The position numbers were made by a program, and so were the translations under genes. A stretch of DNA of 64,000 nt from JACJXW01 sp964418125 (GTDB lineage: Bacteria > Bacteroidota > Bacteroidia > Chitinophagales > Saprospiraceae): contig CAYQKY010000019.1 in assembly GCA_964418125.1 (NCBI GenBank), positions 19,640-83,639 on the forward strand, in the 5' to 3' direction. Below the pieces are notes generated by a model. That model did not search any database. It was not told where the DNA came from and was given only the letters and a program-made list of their open reading frames with translations. Shown piece after piece: positions 50,129 through 58,921 of the stretch (its first letter is position 1; every line of letters starts with the position of its first letter).

Positions 50129-51064
50129 ATGAAAAGCAGTAATCGCAGATCCCGAAGACACAGGAATCCAAGAAAAAAGGAAAACCGGGAGCAGCCTTTC
50201 TTCTCCAGGTCCAATGATACGGGCACGGTTCAAACCAAGAAGGAAAGTACTTTCTTCCAGGCTAAACTGAAGATCGGCCAACCGGGAGATAAATTCGAAA
50301 AGGAAGCCGATAGCGTGGCGGAAAATGTGGCCAATCGGACCGGGAACGGCCCGGCAGTGCAAAGGATGGGAGGGGAAGAGCTTCAGCGGGTGGCCATTTC
50401 TACCCCTATGGAAGATGAAAAACTGGGTACGGCGGAAGAGCGTATGCGGGAGGATCAGTTAATACAGGAAATGCCGGAAGAAGAAGAGGGGATGCAGATG
50501 CAGGAAGAGGAGGAGGAAGCCCGGATGCAGGCCGAGGAAGAAGAAGAAGGGATGCAAATGCAGGAAGAGGAGGAAGAGCTCCAGGCAAAGCATGACGGGA
50601 AGGGCGCTTCCCGGATGGCAAGCCAAAAATTGTCGGAAAAGGTGAAAAGTGCCAGAGGGAAAGGCCGTCCGATCCCGGAGCAAACCCGTAAAAGGATGGA
50701 AGCTTCATTTGGCGTTGATCTGAGTTCGGTGCGCATCCATACCGGGAAAGAGGCGGAGGAGATGTGTAAAGCATTGAATGCCCAGGCCTTCACCATTGGA
50801 AAGGATATATTTTTCAATAGTGGAAAGTTCAATCCGGAGACTACCAGCGGAGAACGGCTATTGGCCCATGAGCTGACACACGTCCTTCAGCAGAAACAGG
50901 GGGCGATTCTGAAAAAGGCGGAAGCCGGCCAATCACCGGCGCTCCGGAAAAGTTCAAAACCTGCGAAAGGCATTGGGGAGAACGCTCCGCAAGAACCCCG
51001 CGCCCGCAACTCCTGGCTCCGGAAGCTGCGAAGCCGCCTTGGGCTGAAAACGGAAAATGAATAA
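50129..51064 (+). CDS. Short DUF4157 protein with acidic repeats, next to the CIS ATPase
   Basis: 311 residues from the ATG at 50129 (MKSSNRRSRRHRNPRKKENR); the frame runs further upstream, but that would overlap the peroxidase gene. Very basic N-terminus, then EQPFFSRS and STFFQAKLKIGQPGD, which echo the PFF/FFQ motif of effectors 1-3. A Glu-rich repeat with GMQMQEEEEE twice (about 120-150) follows, then 'RMEASFGVDLSSVRIHTG', 'AFTIGKDIFFN', the HELTH motif, and a short basic tail instead of a toxin tip. It overlaps the ATPase gene by 8 bp. It may be a structural or adaptor member of the family, not a toxin. Confidence 0.75.
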   Translation: MKSSNRRSRRHRNPRKKENREQPFFSRSNDTGTVQTKKESTFFQAKLKIGQPGDKFEKEADSVAENVANRTGNGPAVQRMGGEELQRVAISTPMEDEKLGTAEERMREDQLIQEMPEEEEGMQMQEEEEEARMQAEEEEEGMQMQEEEEELQAKHDGKGASRMASQKLSEKVKSARGKGRPIPEQTRKRMEASFGVDLSSVRIHTGKEAEEMCKALNAQAFTIGKDIFFNSGKFNPETTSGERLLAHELTHVLQQKQGAILKKAEAGQSPALRKSSKPAKGIGENAPQEPRARNSWLRKLRSRLGLKTENE

Positions 51065-52433
51065 CATTAACCCTTTGAATGCCATGGCCACCGAAACGCT
51101 CAAATACGCTTCCATCCGCTATGCTCTCCAATACCTGGAGAAAGTCATTACCCTGCGCCTGAAGGCCTATTTTTCCAGGAAAGGCTCAGAAGAAAACCTC
51201 ATACCCCCTCTGGATTTTTCTCCGAACGGGCAGCGGGATCCGATGGTGGAATTCATGATAGAGGAACGGCTCACCCTGGCGGAGGCCATTCTTCTCTTCA
51301 CTGCCCTGGCCCCTCACATTCAACCCGATTTTTTCGATAACGCTATCCAGCAGAACCTTCCCAGGGAAGGTGATTTCCCTAAGGTCGGCGGGGTCCGGGG
51401 CAAACAGTTCCGAGGCTTTCTGCCAACGGGGGAGACCGTCCTGTTCCTGCTGGCGGGAGATAACCTGGAGCAGCGCTTTCAGTTGCAGGAACTTTTCGGG
51501 GAAGAGCACCTCTTTGCCCGGCGGCGCATCCTGTGGCTGGAAGACCCTCCGGAAGGCGAACCCCGGATGAGCGGCAAGGTGGTCCTTTCCCAGGAATATC
51601 TCGACCTTTTTACCCGCGGGAAAGTCTCCCGCCCCCGCTTCAGCCTTCGCTTCCCCGCCCAATTGATCGAAACGGAAAGGGAATGGGAAGACCTGGTGCT
51701 CAATGAAGACACCATGATGCAGATCCGGGAACTGGAATCTTACCTCAGACACGGTAAAACCCTGATGGAAGAATGGGGTATGAGCCGCAAGCTGAAACCT
51801 GGCTACCGCGTACTCTTTCACGGCCCCCCTGGTACGGGAAAGACCCTGACGGCCAGCCTGCTGGGAAAATACACCGGCAGGGAAACGTATAAGATCGACT
51901 TGTCGATGGTGGTTTCCAAATATATCGGAGAGACGGAAAAGAACCTGGCCAACCTCTTCGCCAAGGCGGAAAATAAGGAGTGGATACTTTTTTTTGATGA
52001 AGCCGACGCCCTGTTCGGCAAGCGGACCAACGTTAAGGACGCTCACGACAAATATGCCAATCAGGAGGTATCATATTTATTGCAGCGGGTAGAAAACTAC
52101 AGTGGCCTGGTGATCCTGGCCTCCAACCTTAAAAGCAATATCGACGACGCATTCATCCGGCGGTTCCAGTCGGTTATTCATTTCCCATTTCCCAAGGCTA
52201 GTGAAAGGCATCAGATCTGGCAAAGGGCTTTTCCCGATGTGGCGGAACTCGCTCCGGATGTCAATCTGGCCCAGTTGGCCCAAAAGTATGAGTTGTCTGG
52301 GGCAGAGATCATGAATATCATGCAGTTCTGTTGCCTGCAGGCATTGGAACGGGGCAGTAAAACCATTGAGATGGCCGATATTGCTCAAGGGGTCCGAAAG
52401 GAATATCTCAAAGAAGGCAAGATCTCTCATTGA
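51057..52433 (+). CDS. AAA+ ATPase of the CIS (Afp15/Pvc15-like)
   Basis: 458 residues; the ATG at 51084 (MATETLKYASIRYAL) is an alternative start. The N-terminal half is a family-specific domain (about 1-230). The AAA+ core has Walker A FHGPPGTGKTLTASLLG, Walker B 'EWILFFDEADALFGKR', sensor 1 'LVILASNLKSNID', and the arginine finger in 'DAFIRRFQSVIHF'. In AFP and PVC this ATPase is needed for assembly or cargo loading but is not in the particle. Here it lies 12 kb after the structural operon, directly behind a DUF4157 gene, which fits a role in loading. Only 6 bp separate it from the convergent CAP-domain gene. Confidence 0.9.
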   Translation: MNNINPLNAMATETLKYASIRYALQYLEKVITLRLKAYFSRKGSEENLIPPLDFSPNGQRDPMVEFMIEERLTLAEAILLFTALAPHIQPDFFDNAIQQNLPREGDFPKVGGVRGKQFRGFLPTGETVLFLLAGDNLEQRFQLQELFGEEHLFARRRILWLEDPPEGEPRMSGKVVLSQEYLDLFTRGKVSRPRFSLRFPAQLIETEREWEDLVLNEDTMMQIRELESYLRHGKTLMEEWGMSRKLKPGYRVLFHGPPGTGKTLTASLLGKYTGRETYKIDLSMVVSKYIGETEKNLANLFAKAENKEWILFFDEADALFGKRTNVKDAHDKYANQEVSYLLQRVENYSGLVILASNLKSNIDDAFIRRFQSVIHFPFPKASERHQIWQRAFPDVAELAPDVNLAQLAQKYELSGAEIMNIMQFCCLQALERGSKTIEMADIAQGVRKEYLKEGKISH

Positions 52434-52439
52434 AACGGC

Positions 52440-52955
52440 TCACCGCTTCCCCAGGCTCTGCACCCAATACATCCCCGCCCGTGCCGCTCCCATTTCCTTA
52501 TAATCTCCGCTCATCATATTCTCACAATGCCCCGGGCTATCCTTCCAGCCCTGTACAACGGCCTTTACATCCGGATGGCCCCAGGCGATATTCTCCGCGA
52601 CCGCCCGCCAGCGGTAGCCGGCATCGCTTACCCTCCGGGCCATGTCGCTGCCGTCGGAGCCGCGGTGGCCGAAGAAACTGTTTTGGTTCATATCGTCGGC
52701 ATGGCGATGGGCGGCGCGTGCCAGCTGGTTGTTCCAGCTCAGGGCAGGAACAGGGGGCATCCGGCGGGAGCCGCAGCGGCAGCCGCTGGCCCTCAGGGCA
52801 TTGACCTCTGCCAGCATCTGAGTGCCAATAACTGCACCTTCAGCCGGGAACTCATCAGCCGGAGCCTCGGCAACGGGTTTGGAGCAGGCGAATAAAGCGA
52901 GCGCCAGTAGCAGGTTCATGATCATGGCCATCCGGTTTGAAAAATGATTATGCAT
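52440..52955 (-). CDS. CAP-domain (SCP/PR-1-like) lipoprotein
   Basis: 171 residues. Signal peptide with lipobox ALFAC. The CAP fold shows 'NALRASGC', 'LSWNNQLARAAHRHADDM', 'FFGHRGSDGSD', 'YRWRAVAENIAWG' and 'GHCENMMSGDYKEMGAA'. The paired His and Glu residues of the family cavity are present. Bacterial members of this family are found in the envelope; activity is unknown. It includes a CRCGS Cys cluster of uncertain purpose. Confidence 0.85.
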   Translation of the reverse strand: MHNHFSNRMAMIMNLLLALALFACSKPVAEAPADEFPAEGAVIGTQMLAEVNALRASGCRCGSRRMPPVPALSWNNQLARAAHRHADDMNQNSFFGHRGSDGSDMARRVSDAGYRWRAVAENIAWGHPDVKAVVQGWKDSPGHCENMMSGDYKEMGAARAGMYWVQSLGKR

Positions 52956-53054
52956 ATTTCAATAATCGTTCTTCACCGGATATTTATTATTCTGCCCGGC
53001 ACTTTTGGTTACGAATAGCCCTCAACTGCACGAATGCACGAATTCCCCATCATC

Positions 53055-54413
53055 CTACTCACACCCCAGGTCCTTCCGTGACTGCGGGTCGTTATTGGGA
53101 AAGCAGAGCCCGGAGGGCAACGACCCCGGCTCGTACCGTTTCAGGCCGGGGTCATGCAGGCCGTTCTCCAGGAAAGCCGTTATGGCGCCTACCTCCTGAT
53201 CGCTCAGGCCCAAAGGGGCGAATTCTTCAGCCAGCCGGGCCGCCGGTACATCCGGATTTTCGGGGATCGCCCTGTTCTTGTAAGCCACCACCTCGCGGAC
53301 GGAGCGGAAACTGGCGCCATGGCCGTAGAAAGGCGAATCCTTCAGGTTATACAATTGAGGGACTTTGAACTTGTAGATGTCTTCCGGCCTGCCGGTAAAG
53401 CCGCCCCGGCCCAGGTCGGTGGGGGCGTCTACCGGAGTCTGAAAGGTCTCTTCCGGGCAGTCGAAGAGGTCGCCCATTCCCAGGGCGTAGAATTCCATAC
53501 TGCTGAGGGCCGGGCCGGTATGGCAGCTGTTGCATTGGGCTTTCCCGAAAAACAGGATGGCCCCTTCTTTTTCCAGGCTGGATAAGGCCTCTTTTTCGCC
53601 GTTCAGCCACCTCTGGAAGGGGGCATCATTGGAGATCAATGTCCGTTCATAAGCAGCGATCGCCAACCCCGCCGTCACCCGGCTGTAACGCTCTTCTTCC
53701 GGGATTTCGGGAAACGCCTGGTTAAAGAGTTCCTTATAGCCCAGGTTTCCCAAGGAGGCGCTATCCGTTATCTGCCGGTGGATATCCAGCCCTTCGATGG
53801 CCTGCGATTCCAGGCCATGGAAGCCCAGGTGGTTGACTTCCGGCTTGCTTCCCGGCACCCAGGCGTACTCAGTGCCGGCATTGGGGCCGGTAGCGCCAAA
53901 CTGGCCGTTCCAGACCATAACTTCCTGGTAGGCCCCGTTCATTGCCGAGGGGGTGCGGATCGCTTGTACATCCAGGTCGATCACACGGAAATTTTCGTCC
54001 CGTTGGCGGCTTTCACCGTTCAGGCCAAAACCTGCCCCGCCTTCGCCGATGCCCTGGTGCCTGCCTGCCTGAAAACCGGCGGAAGCGAAATGGCAGGACG
54101 CGCAGGAGTAGGTGCCGGCCCCGGCAGGATTCCTGGGATTCAATGCAATTCCCGTCTCGTGGAAAAGCAGTTTTCCCAGCTCCACCTTTTCCGGCGTCAG
54201 GGGGTTGCGGGGGTCCTGGGGAATGGCATGGAGAGCGTCGGGGGAGGGGAGGCGGAAATACGCCAACCCCCGGCCGTTTGCTGCTTCCAGCAAGACAGCC
54301 TCTAATTGTTCATCGAGCGGATCAGGGATGAAAGGGCTATTGTCATCCTTTTTACAGGCTGCAAACAAAAGGATGGACAACAATGCCGACACAAGGTAGA
54401 TACGCCAGTACAT
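53055..54413 (-). CDS. Di-haem cytochrome c peroxidase family lipoprotein
   Basis: 452 residues. Signal peptide with lipobox LFAAC. Two CxxCH haem-binding motifs, CASCHF (about 125) and CNSCHT (about 300), as in bacterial di-haem peroxidases of the MauG/CcpA group. Other family segments are 'LGKLLFHETGIALNPRNPAGAGTYSC' near the first haem and 'IRTPSAMNGAYQEVMVWNG'. It would reduce H2O2 in the periplasm using electrons from cytochrome c or, as in MauG, modify a protein. It is longer than plain CcpA, and specificity is not clear. Confidence 0.85.
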   Translation of the reverse strand: MYWRIYLVSALLSILLFAACKKDDNSPFIPDPLDEQLEAVLLEAANGRGLAYFRLPSPDALHAIPQDPRNPLTPEKVELGKLLFHETGIALNPRNPAGAGTYSCASCHFASAGFQAGRHQGIGEGGAGFGLNGESRQRDENFRVIDLDVQAIRTPSAMNGAYQEVMVWNGQFGATGPNAGTEYAWVPGSKPEVNHLGFHGLESQAIEGLDIHRQITDSASLGNLGYKELFNQAFPEIPEEERYSRVTAGLAIAAYERTLISNDAPFQRWLNGEKEALSSLEKEGAILFFGKAQCNSCHTGPALSSMEFYALGMGDLFDCPEETFQTPVDAPTDLGRGGFTGRPEDIYKFKVPQLYNLKDSPFYGHGASFRSVREVVAYKNRAIPENPDVPAARLAEEFAPLGLSDQEVGAITAFLENGLHDPGLKRYEPGSLPSGLCFPNNDPQSRKDLGCE

Positions 54414-54555
54414 AATGGCCAGTTTTTGTTAACAACTGTTGGGGGAAGGGGAATGAAGTATTTTTCAGGGAACTGAGGTTTTCCTCAAAAATACACATTT
54501 TGGTAATCAGGCGATTGCCCGGATGGAAGATTAATTATTCGGGGAGAGGGAAAAT

Positions 54556-54591
54556 AAAAAAGGGAAACAGCATCACGCCGTTTCCCTTTTT
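54556..54591 (-). terminator. Terminator of the infC-rpmI-rplT operon
   Basis: Nearly perfect stem AAAAAGGGAAAC / GTTTCCCTTTTT with the 11-nt loop AGCATCACGCC. Read on the minus strand it ends in a U-run (54561-54556), 25 bp after the rplT stop. The structure is symmetrical, but no plus-strand gene ends there. Confidence 0.85.
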
Positions 54592-54615
54592 ATCAGCCCC
54601 GCGAGAGGCAAAAGC

Positions 54616-54969
54616 TTAATTCTTGTCTTTCACAGAATTGACCACCGCTTCGAACGTCTGGGGGTGGTTCATTGCCAGGTCGGCCAGCACTTTGCGGTTG
54701 AGGGCGACGCCATTGCTGGACAGCTGGTGCATCAGGCGCGAGTAGGAAACGCCATGCTGGCGGGCAGCGGCGTTGATGCGGGCGATCCAGAGGCGCCGGA
54801 ATGCGCGCTTCTTGGCCTTGCGGTCGCGATAGGCATATTTCAGTGCCTTTTCCACGGCGTTTTTGGCAACGGTATAAACATTTTTCCGGGCGCCAAAATA
54901 GCCTTTGGCCATCTTTAAGATCTTCTTGCGCCGCCTGCGCGACGCCACAGAATTTACCGAACGTGGCAT
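54616..54969 (-). CDS. rplT: 50S ribosomal protein L20
   Basis: 117 residues, full length. MPRSVNSVASRRRRKKILKM, then 'AKGYFGARKNVYTVAKNAVEKALKYAYRDRK' and 'INAAARQHGVSYSRLMH' are highly conserved L20 segments. It binds 23S rRNA early in large-subunit assembly. It is the last gene of the infC-rpmI-rplT operon; the gap to rpmI is 143 bp, rather wide, and may hold regulatory RNA. Confidence 0.98.
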   Translation of the reverse strand: MPRSVNSVASRRRRKKILKMAKGYFGARKNVYTVAKNAVEKALKYAYRDRKAKKRAFRRLWIARINAAARQHGVSYSRLMHQLSSNGVALNRKVLADLAMNHPQTFEAVVNSVKDKN

Positions 54970-55112
54970 ATTGTTGTTTTTAGTGCAACGCAGAGGCTGA
55001 TTGAATGTAGCAGCACTTTCATCCTGCGTTCTCGTTAAAAAATAGAATACATGCGGACATTACAGCGGAATATCGCCAACTGCTAATCGCCAACAGCGAG
55101 AAGCAGGAACGG

Positions 55113-55313
55113 CTATCCACCAATAGCAAGCAGGCGCTTAACGCGCTTTTCATCGTGCGGATGCACGAGCGTGGCGTCCCGCAGGCGCAGCTTGGCTTTT
55201 TTGCTCTTGCGGCGCATCATGTGGGAAGTTTTCGCCTGAAAACGCTTGATCTTACCGGACCCCGTGCGCTTGAAACGCTTTTTGGCACTGGAGTGTGTTT
55301 TCATCTTTGGCAT
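55113..55313 (-). CDS. rpmI: 50S ribosomal protein L35
   Basis: 66 residues, full length, with the conserved MPKMKTHSSAKKRFKRTGSG start and 'MMRRKSKKAKLRLRDATLVHP' core. Component of the large ribosomal subunit. Second gene of infC-rpmI-rplT. Confidence 0.97.
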   Translation of the reverse strand: MPKMKTHSSAKKRFKRTGSGKIKRFQAKTSHMMRRKSKKAKLRLRDATLVHPHDEKRVKRLLAIGG

Positions 55314-55475
55314 GGCGAGTATCTTTAGAATTCAATAATCAATTCATTTCTGAGAAACGGAAGGCAAAGGTAAAGAATAATATTCAATTATTCCTCCATC
55401 GGCTTCCTTATTTTTGCCGGGAATTGCATCTCCTGAAGATGAGGTTTCAGGCGGCGAGGCCGGGTAGGGTGGACG

Positions 55476-56069
55476 TTATTTCTTTTTCACCTTTTTAGGA
55501 GCGACGACGACGATCATTCGGCGCCCTTCCATTTTTGGCAGGGATTCGGCAGCGCCGTACTCTTCCAGTTCTTTGAGGAAGCGAAGCAGCAGCAACTCAC
55601 CCCGGTCTTTGAAGACGATAGTACGGCCCCGGAAGTGGACATAGGCTTTGACCTTGGCGCCGTCTTCGAGGAATTTTTTGGCGTGCCGGACTTTGAAGTC
55701 GAAATCATGGTCGTCCGTATTGGGCCCGAAGCGAATCTCTTTGACGACGGTCTTGGCTGCCTTGGCCTTGATCTCCTTTTCCTTCTTTTTACGTTCGTAG
55801 AGGAATTTGTTGTAGTCGATGATCTTTACGACCGGAGGTTTGGCATTAGGAGAGATCTCAACGAGGTCGAGCTCGGCCTCGTCGGCCCATTCTTTGGCCC
55901 TGCGGGTAGGGTAGACAGTACCGGGTTCTATGGCTTGCCCTACGATATTGGCGATCTCGTCGAGGTTATCGCCCACCAGGCGTATTTCGGGAACCCGTAT
56001 TTGTTCGTTGACTCTGAAGTTGAATTTGTTGTTGGAATTGTCGCTCCTTCTGGAATATCTCTTTGCCAA
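55476..56069 (-). CDS. infC: Translation initiation factor IF-3
   Basis: 197 residues. The N-terminal domain starts at 'FRVNEQIRVPEIRLVGDNLDEI' and the C-terminal domain ends 'KMEGRRMIVVVAPKK'. IF-3 binds the 30S subunit and rejects non-standard start codons and wrong initiator tRNA. The only start that fits the N-terminus is TTG at 56067-56069: an in-frame stop lies a few codons upstream and no ATG is available. A rare start in infC is known in other bacteria, where it gives autoregulation. It leads the rpmI-rplT operon. Confidence 0.95.
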   Translation of the reverse strand: MAKRYSRRSDNSNNKFNFRVNEQIRVPEIRLVGDNLDEIANIVGQAIEPGTVYPTRRAKEWADEAELDLVEISPNAKPPVVKIIDYNKFLYERKKKEKEIKAKAAKTVVKEIRFGPNTDDHDFDFKVRHAKKFLEDGAKVKAYVHFRGRTIVFKDRGELLLLRFLKELEEYGAAESLPKMEGRRMIVVVAPKKVKKK

Positions 56070-56243
56070 TAGTAAATTTTTTAGTTAAAAAATAGCATCG
56101 AAATTACCTTCTGCTTTTAACGGCAGAAAGGTATGTATTAGATTCAATGAGAATTTTGTGAAAAAAGTTCGCAATAAATTTAATGCAATTTACCGAAACA
56201 GGGATACAATGGCTGAAAATAAATTTGTACCCTTCTTCAGGGC

Positions 56244-56284
56244 ACAAAAAAAGGCGCACCTGCCGGGTAATGGCAAGTGCACCT
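56244..56284 (-). terminator. Terminator of clpC
   Basis: On the minus strand, a 13-bp stem (56272-56284 with 56252-56264, two G-U-type positions) with a 7-nt loop is followed by a run of T (complement of the A-run 56246-56252). It lies 18 bp after the clpC stop. Confidence 0.85.
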
Positions 56285-56301
56285 GTTGATCTGTTTTTGA
56301 T

Positions 56302-58854
56302 CTATTCTTTCACGTCTGTATTGACTTCCTTGGCGAGGGTGATGTTTAACCCGTCGCTACTATCATTGAGGACAGCTTCGAGCCTGCTGCCTTCCGCCGG
56401 GTTCTCGCTGAGGATGAATTCGGCCAGCGGGTCTTCCACATATTTCTGGATTGCCCGGTGCAGCGGGCGGGCGCCGAACTGCGGGTCGTAGCCTTTTTCG
56501 GCGACGAACTTTTTGGCCGCCTCCGAGAGCACCAGAGAGTACTCCATATTGTTAAGGCGCTTGTGCAGGTCCTTCAACGTGATGTCGATGATCTTGAAGA
56601 TGTCTTCCTGGCTCAGGCTGTTGAAGATCACCACGTCGTCGATCCGGTTGAGGAATTCCGGCGAGAAGGTCCGCTTCAGGGCATTTTGAATAACGCTCTT
56701 GGAGTGCTCGTCGGCGGCTTCCTGCCGTGCCTTGGTAGCGAAGCCGACACCCTGTCCGAAGTCTTTCAGTTGCCGTACCCCGATGTTGGAGGTCATGATA
56801 ATGAGTGTGTTCTTGAAGTCGACCTTGCGGCCCAGGCCATCAGTCAGTTGCCCGTCATCGAGTACCTGCAACAGGATGTTGTACACATCCGGGTGGGCCT
56901 TTTCGATCTCATCCAGCAGGATCACAGAGTAGGGCTTGCGGCGGACCTTTTCGGTCAGCTGGCCGCCTTCTTCGTAGCCGACGTATCCCGGAGGCGCTCC
57001 GATGAGGCGGCTGACGGAGAATTTCTCCATGTATTCGCTCATATCGATGCGCACCAGGGCGTCTTCGGAGTCGAATATATAACGGGCCAGCGCTTTGGCG
57101 AGTTCTGTTTTACCAACCCCGGTGGGCCCGAGGAAAATAAAAGAGCCAATGGGCTTGGTCGGGTCCTTGAGGCCCACGCGATTGCGCTGAATGGCCTTGG
57201 TGATCTTGGTGATGGCCTCGTTCTGGCCGATGATGACCTGCTGCAGGTCCTGTCCCATGCCGACCAGCTTTTTGCTCTCGCTCTGAGCTACCCGTTTTAC
57301 GGGAATGCCGGTCATCATGGAAACCACCTCGGCGATATCTTCTTCTTCGACCGGGTATCGCTTTGTTTTGGCTTCTTCCTCCCACTGGACCTTGGCGAAC
57401 TCCAGCTGGCGCACCAGCTTGGACTCCTTGTCCCGCAAGTCGGCAGCCTTTTCGTACTGCTGGTTCTTGACCGCCTGGTTCTTCTGTTCCTTCAGCTCTT
57501 CGATCTTCTTTTCCAGTTCTTCGATATGCTCCGGAACGTGAATGTTCTTGAGGTGGACCCGGGCGCCTACTTCGTCCAGTACGTCAATGGCCTTGTCGGG
57601 CAGAAAGCGGTCGCTGATGTAGCGGTCGCTGAGCTTGACGCATGCCTTGATCGATTCGTCGGAGTAGTTTACATTGTGGAACTCCTCGTACTTCGGCTTG
57701 ATGTTCTCCAGGATGTTCATGGCCTCCTCCGCAGAAGGCGGGTCGACCATAACCTTCTGGAAGCGGCGGTCCAGAGCGCCATCCTTTTCGATGTGCTGCC
57801 GGTATTCATCCAGGGTGGAGGCGCCGATGCATTGCAGTTCGCCCCGCGCCAGGGCCGGCTTGAAGATGTTGGAAGCATCGAGTGAACCGGTGGCGCCGCC
57901 GGCGCCGACAATGGTGTGGATCTCGTCGATGAAGAGGATGACGTCCCTGGATTTCTCCAGTTCGTTCATGATAGCCTTCATGCGTTCCTCGAACTGGCCG
58001 CGGTACTTGGTGCCTGCGACCAGTGCTGCGAGGTCCAGCATGACGATGCGCTTGTTGAAAAGGGTACGGGACACCTTCTTCTGTATGATGCGCAGGGCCA
58101 ACCCTTCGACTATAGCAGTTTTCCCAACCCCCGGTTCTCCGATCAGGATGGGGTTGTTCTTTTTGCGGCGGCTGAGGATCTGCGAAACGCGTTCGATCTC
58201 ATTTTCCCGGCCAATGATGGGGTCGAGCTTGTCCTCTTCAGCCAGCTTGGTGATGTCGCGGCCGAAATTGTCCAACACGGGAGTACGCGATTTGGTGCTG
58301 CCTTTCCGCTGCTGATAGCGGCCGGACTGCCCTTCTTCCTCTTCGTATGGGTCGTCCTGGTCGGAGGGCGCCTGGGAATAAGGGTCGATACCGCTGCTGA
58401 AATCCTGATCCTGGCGGACGTACTCAAGCTCTGCTTTATAGATGTCGTAGTCCACGTCGTATTGGTTTAAGATCTTGGAAGCAGGGTTTTCCTTATGTTT
58501 TAGGATGGAGAGCAGAAGGTGCTCGGGGCTGATCTCTTCGCTCTTGAGCATTTTAGCTTCGAGGAAAGTAACCTTGAGGACCTTTTCCGCCTGCTTGTTC
58601 AGCGGAAGGTTGCCCACGTTCAGCGTAGTGTGGCCGGAGGGAAGGCGCTGAACGGAGTCTTCCACGGTGTCCCGCAGTTCGGAAGGGTCTACGTCCAGGG
58701 ATTCCAGCACTTTCATTGCAAGGCTGTCTTTCTCCGCCATAATGCCTAATAGCAAGTGCTCGGTACCAATGAAGTCATGGCCGAGCCTTATCGCTTCGTC
58801 CCTGCTTCTGGATATGACTTGCTTTACCTTTGGAGAAAATCTCTTATTATTCAT
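56302..58854 (-). CDS. clpC: ATP-dependent Clp protease ATP-binding subunit ClpC
   Basis: 850 residues. Clp N-domain repeats (about 1-145), AAA module 1 with Walker A GEPGVGKTAIVE (about 239-250), the UVR-type coiled-coil 'KNQQYEKAADLRDKESKLVRQL' between the modules, which separates ClpC from ClpB, AAA module 2 with GPTGVGKTELAKALARY (about 580), and a C-terminal domain with 'LHRAIQKYVEDPLAEFIL'. It is an unfoldase that feeds substrates to ClpP and acts in general protein quality control. A promoter-like element lies just upstream and a strong terminator follows. Confidence 0.95.
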   Translation of the reverse strand: MNNKRFSPKVKQVISRSRDEAIRLGHDFIGTEHLLLGIMAEKDSLAMKVLESLDVDPSELRDTVEDSVQRLPSGHTTLNVGNLPLNKQAEKVLKVTFLEAKMLKSEEISPEHLLLSILKHKENPASKILNQYDVDYDIYKAELEYVRQDQDFSSGIDPYSQAPSDQDDPYEEEEGQSGRYQQRKGSTKSRTPVLDNFGRDITKLAEEDKLDPIIGRENEIERVSQILSRRKKNNPILIGEPGVGKTAIVEGLALRIIQKKVSRTLFNKRIVMLDLAALVAGTKYRGQFEERMKAIMNELEKSRDVILFIDEIHTIVGAGGATGSLDASNIFKPALARGELQCIGASTLDEYRQHIEKDGALDRRFQKVMVDPPSAEEAMNILENIKPKYEEFHNVNYSDESIKACVKLSDRYISDRFLPDKAIDVLDEVGARVHLKNIHVPEHIEELEKKIEELKEQKNQAVKNQQYEKAADLRDKESKLVRQLEFAKVQWEEEAKTKRYPVEEEDIAEVVSMMTGIPVKRVAQSESKKLVGMGQDLQQVIIGQNEAITKITKAIQRNRVGLKDPTKPIGSFIFLGPTGVGKTELAKALARYIFDSEDALVRIDMSEYMEKFSVSRLIGAPPGYVGYEEGGQLTEKVRRKPYSVILLDEIEKAHPDVYNILLQVLDDGQLTDGLGRKVDFKNTLIIMTSNIGVRQLKDFGQGVGFATKARQEAADEHSKSVIQNALKRTFSPEFLNRIDDVVIFNSLSQEDIFKIIDITLKDLHKRLNNMEYSLVLSEAAKKFVAEKGYDPQFGARPLHRAIQKYVEDPLAEFILSENPAEGSRLEAVLNDSSDGLNITLAKEVNTDVKE

Positions 58855-58888
58855 AATTTTTGTCTCTTGCCGGTGAATTACCCGTAAA

Positions 58889-58921
58889 CAATATTAGCAC
58901 TAATTATTTAAGAATACAAAA
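58889..58921 (-). promoter_or_regulatory. Promoter of clpC
   Basis: On the minus strand TTTTG (58921-58917), a 20-nt spacer, then TAATATTG (58896-58889), which differs at one base from TAnnTTTG. The transcript would start about 30 nt before the clpC ATG. Confidence 0.45.

Noticed and set aside
56458..57885. 475-codon plus-strand ORF
   Set aside because: Antisense to clpC; its Leu/Val/Asp-rich composition is typical of reverse reading of a conserved gene.
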